From positions 1,383,501 to 1,447,500 of the forward strand of contig NZ_BLPI01000001.1 of the NCBI RefSeq assembly GCF_019649015.1: DNA of 64,000 nt, given 5' to 3'. The position numbers were made by a program, and so were the translations under genes. The notes under the pieces were generated by a model. The model saw nothing but the letters and a program-made list of their open reading frames with translations. It made no database searches and was not told the origin of the DNA. Each line of letters opens with the position of its first letter. Positions within the stretch are counted from its first letter, which is position 1. Origin of the DNA: Agarivorans litoreus. Lineage in GTDB: Bacteria; Pseudomonadota; Gammaproteobacteria; Enterobacterales; Celerinatantimonadaceae. This document shows positions 62,306-64,000 of the stretch, in pieces.

Positions 62306-63153
62306 TGCTTAAAGTTGTAGAACAGCCGAGTGAATTACGCTCGGCCCTAGATGCCGCCCGCCTAAAAGGTCGAAAAATTGGCTTTGTTCCCACCATGGGC
62401 AATCTGCATGCTGGCCATATTGCACTGGTTAAAGAAGCCCAAAAAAACTGCGAAGTAGTGGTGGTGTCTATTTTTGTTAATCCGCTGCAGTTTAACAACA
62501 GTAGTGATTTAGCCAACTACCCTCGCACCCTAGAACAAGATATTACCGCGCTAAACCAAGCTGGTGCTGATTTTGTATTTACCCCTAGCGCAGAAACACT
62601 CTACCCAAATGGTTTGGAAGCAGAGACTAAAGTAACAGTGCCTGTTCTTTCAGACATTCTGGAAGGCGAATTACGCCCTGGTCATTTTGACGGCGTCTCG
62701 ACGGTGGTTTGTAAGCTGTTTAATCTGGTGCAGCCACATTTGGCAGTATTTGGCGAAAAAGATTATCAACAGCTCGCGCTTATTCGCAAGATGACCGCAG
62801 ATCTGTTACTGCCAATTGAGATTATTGGCCTTGCTACGGTAAGAGAAACGAGTGGTTTAGCCATGAGCTCACGCAACAACCGCTTAAGCGGCAAGCAGCT
62901 GCAAACCGCGCCACTATTAGCAAAAGAGATGCGGAACATCGCATCACAGCTAAGCCACAGCAATCAAGCTGAACTTAGCAAAGCAGCCCAACAAACGCTG
63001 GAAAACAACGGATTTAAGTGCGACGGTATCGATATCGTAGACGCCGAAAGCCTAAGCCCCCTAACCCCCCAATCTCGCTCTGCTGTTATTCTAATGGCCG
63101 CCTTCCTCGGAGAAGTAAGGCTAATAGATAACTGCGTGATTGAACTACACTAA
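62305..63153 (+). CDS. panC: Pantothenate synthetase
   Basis: A 282-residue enzyme. The nucleotide site is PTMGNLHAGHIALV near residues 29-42, followed by SIFVNPLQF, RPGHFDGVSTVV, FGEKDYQQL and TSGLAMSSRNNRL. It joins pantoate and beta-alanine using ATP. Translational coupling to panB is suggested by the TAATG junction. Confidence 0.97.
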   Translation: MLKVVEQPSELRSALDAARLKGRKIGFVPTMGNLHAGHIALVKEAQKNCEVVVVSIFVNPLQFNNSSDLANYPRTLEQDITALNQAGADFVFTPSAETLYPNGLEAETKVTVPVLSDILEGELRPGHFDGVSTVVCKLFNLVQPHLAVFGEKDYQQLALIRKMTADLLLPIEIIGLATVRETSGLAMSSRNNRLSGKQLQTAPLLAKEMRNIASQLSHSNQAELSKAAQQTLENNGFKCDGIDIVDAESLSPLTPQSRSAVILMAAFLGEVRLIDNCVIELH

Positions 63154-63180
63154 TTTCGTCGATTAAAAGAGAGAACGTCA

Positions 63181-63561
63181 ATGCAAACCACTATGCTAAA
63201 AGGCAAACTTCACCAAGCACGCGTAACCCATGCAGAGCTCAACTATGAAGGCTCTTGTGCTATCGACCAGGATGTTTTGGATCAAGCAGGTATTCTCGAA
63301 TACGAGAAAATTGATATCTATAATATTGAGAATGGCGAGCGTTTTTCTACTTACGCAATCTCTGGTGAACGCGGCTCAAAAATCATCTCAGTAAATGGCG
63401 CAGCAGCACGTCGCGCAGCCGTGGGCGACCGAGTCATTATTTGTGCTTATGTTGGTATGAGCAATGAAGAAGCTAAGTCTCACAAACCTTCTTTGGTTTA
63501 CTTAAACGAGAACAACGATATCGTTAGAACCAGCAAAGATATTCCAGTTCAATTAGCCTAG
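63181..63561 (+). CDS. panD: Aspartate 1-decarboxylase proenzyme
   Basis: A 126-residue proenzyme. The self-cleavage site is Gly24-Ser25 in YEGSCAID; Ser25 becomes the pyruvoyl cofactor. [10 protein letters not shown] and NGAAARRA are also typical. It makes beta-alanine from aspartate for pantothenate. It follows panC by 27 bases, with an AGAGAG-type ribosome site, completing panBCD. Confidence 0.97.
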   Translation: MQTTMLKGKLHQARVTHAELNYEGSCAIDQDVLDQAGILEYEKIDIYNIENGERFSTYAISGERGSKIISVNGAAARRAAVGDRVIICAYVGMSNEEAKSHKPSLVYLNENNDIVRTSKDIPVQLA

Positions 63562-63582
63562 CACCAAAGCTGTGCAGGCTTT

Positions 63583-63617
63583 AAAATGGCGCACCATCTA
63601 CGTGCGCCATTTTTGTA
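63583..63617 (+). terminator. Terminator of the pan operon
   Basis: A perfect 12-bp stem AAAATGGCGCAC (63583-63594) / GTGCGCCATTTT (63602-63613) with a 7-base loop, followed by TG and T-rich sequence. Confidence 0.88.
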
Positions 63618-63801
63618 CCTTTTGTCATAAAACAGCAAATAAACCCTTACATTTAACCTCATCGCAACATCACCAAAATATCTCTCCAACAATAAAATCA
63701 AAACTAGCGATAAGTTTGCCTTATTAAGGACTTACCAAAGCTTTGGTTTGTTTTTTGCTGTAAAGAACTAAAGATTAAAGTTTGTAGCGCAGGGAGCTGT
63801 C

Positions 63802-64000
63802 GTGCTAAGTATTTATCTAGTATTGCTGGTGTTATTTGTCTTAGCATTAATACCTATTCCATCAATAGTATCAAGCCATCGTCGAGCTGATAATCAACAA
63901 CAGATTGAACATACACAATTGCTGCAATCGCTCAATCATATGACAAGAAGACATTGGCGCATGCAGGCTCAAAAGCTCTCTGACCCACTGTTTTCGCCTG
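63802..64000 (+). CDS. Membrane-anchored protein, N-terminal part (runs off right edge)
   Basis: A GTG at 63802 follows AGGGAG and opens a frame that stays open to the end of the window, 66 codons. The product starts with one strong membrane helix (YLVLLVLFVLALIPIPSIV) and then a polar helical segment rich in Gln, His and Arg. Too little is present for a family call. Confidence 0.55.
   Translation, partial: MLSIYLVLLVLFVLALIPIPSIVSSHRRADNQQQIEHTQLLQSLNHMTRRHWRMQAQKLSDPLFSP

Overview
The window reads as a chromosomal stretch from a marine gammaproteobacterium of the Alteromonadales type. The housekeeping set (arcB, folE2, tyrS, mtnN, hemL, erpA, mrcB, hrpB, sfsA, dksA, gluQ, pcnB, folK, panBCD) has gammaproteobacterial gene order. 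A secreted GH16 agarase-type enzyme and Alteromonadales-style palindromic repeats point to an agar-degrading genus such as Agarivorans. The genus is an inference from gene content only. No rRNA, tRNA, CRISPR array, transposase or prophage gene was seen.

Layout. 1-2.8 kb: the edge of a polysaccharide-assembly locus with three glycosyltransferases, two of them divergent. 2.8-7.7 kb: small conserved genes, the yceJ-yceI pair, a palindromic repeat, and the queuosine-precursor transporter yhhQ behind a likely preQ1-I riboswitch. 8.0-13.6 kb: a tightly overlapping three-gene operon for an SMC-type (MksBEF-like) complex with no nuclease gene beside it. 13.7-22.9 kb: MaoC hydratase, esterase, acetate transporter, a Sco/PCu(A)C copper-delivery operon, HD-GYP, GAF and sterol-desaturase proteins, and LysO. 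23-30 kb: arcB, two large related palindromic elements with compensatory base changes, folE2, a PAS-GGDEF protein and yhcC. 30-41.6 kb: tyrS, then a GH16 agarase and an AldA-type dehydrogenase, then mtnN, a cobD-like gene, btuF, an M23 endopeptidase and anmK. 41.7-49.5 kb: an RND efflux pair, erpA, hemL and small membrane or periplasmic genes. 49.7-51 kb: several tiny genes, including a tandem triplet of near-identical secreted Cys-containing peptides. 51.2-63.6 kb: dUTPase, PBP1b, HrpB, SfsA, DksA-GluQ-PcnB-FolK and PanBCD. A membrane-anchored protein runs off the right end.

Functional links. FolE2 makes the pterin precursor shared by folate and queuosine, and YhhQ salvages queuosine precursors. 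AnmK, the M23 peptidase and PBP1b cover murein recycling, cleavage and synthesis. The agarase could release galactose and anhydrogalactose, and the adjacent dehydrogenase could oxidise an aldehyde from that pathway. ArcB, Sco/PCu(A)C and ErpA concern respiration and metal cofactors.

Most notable items: the covarying palindromic elements (25.35-25.97 kb) and their smaller relative at 5.1 kb, the three tandem secreted peptides, the nuclease-less SMC operon, a probable AUU start for pcnB, and an ArcB that keeps Cys180 but has Phe at position 241.
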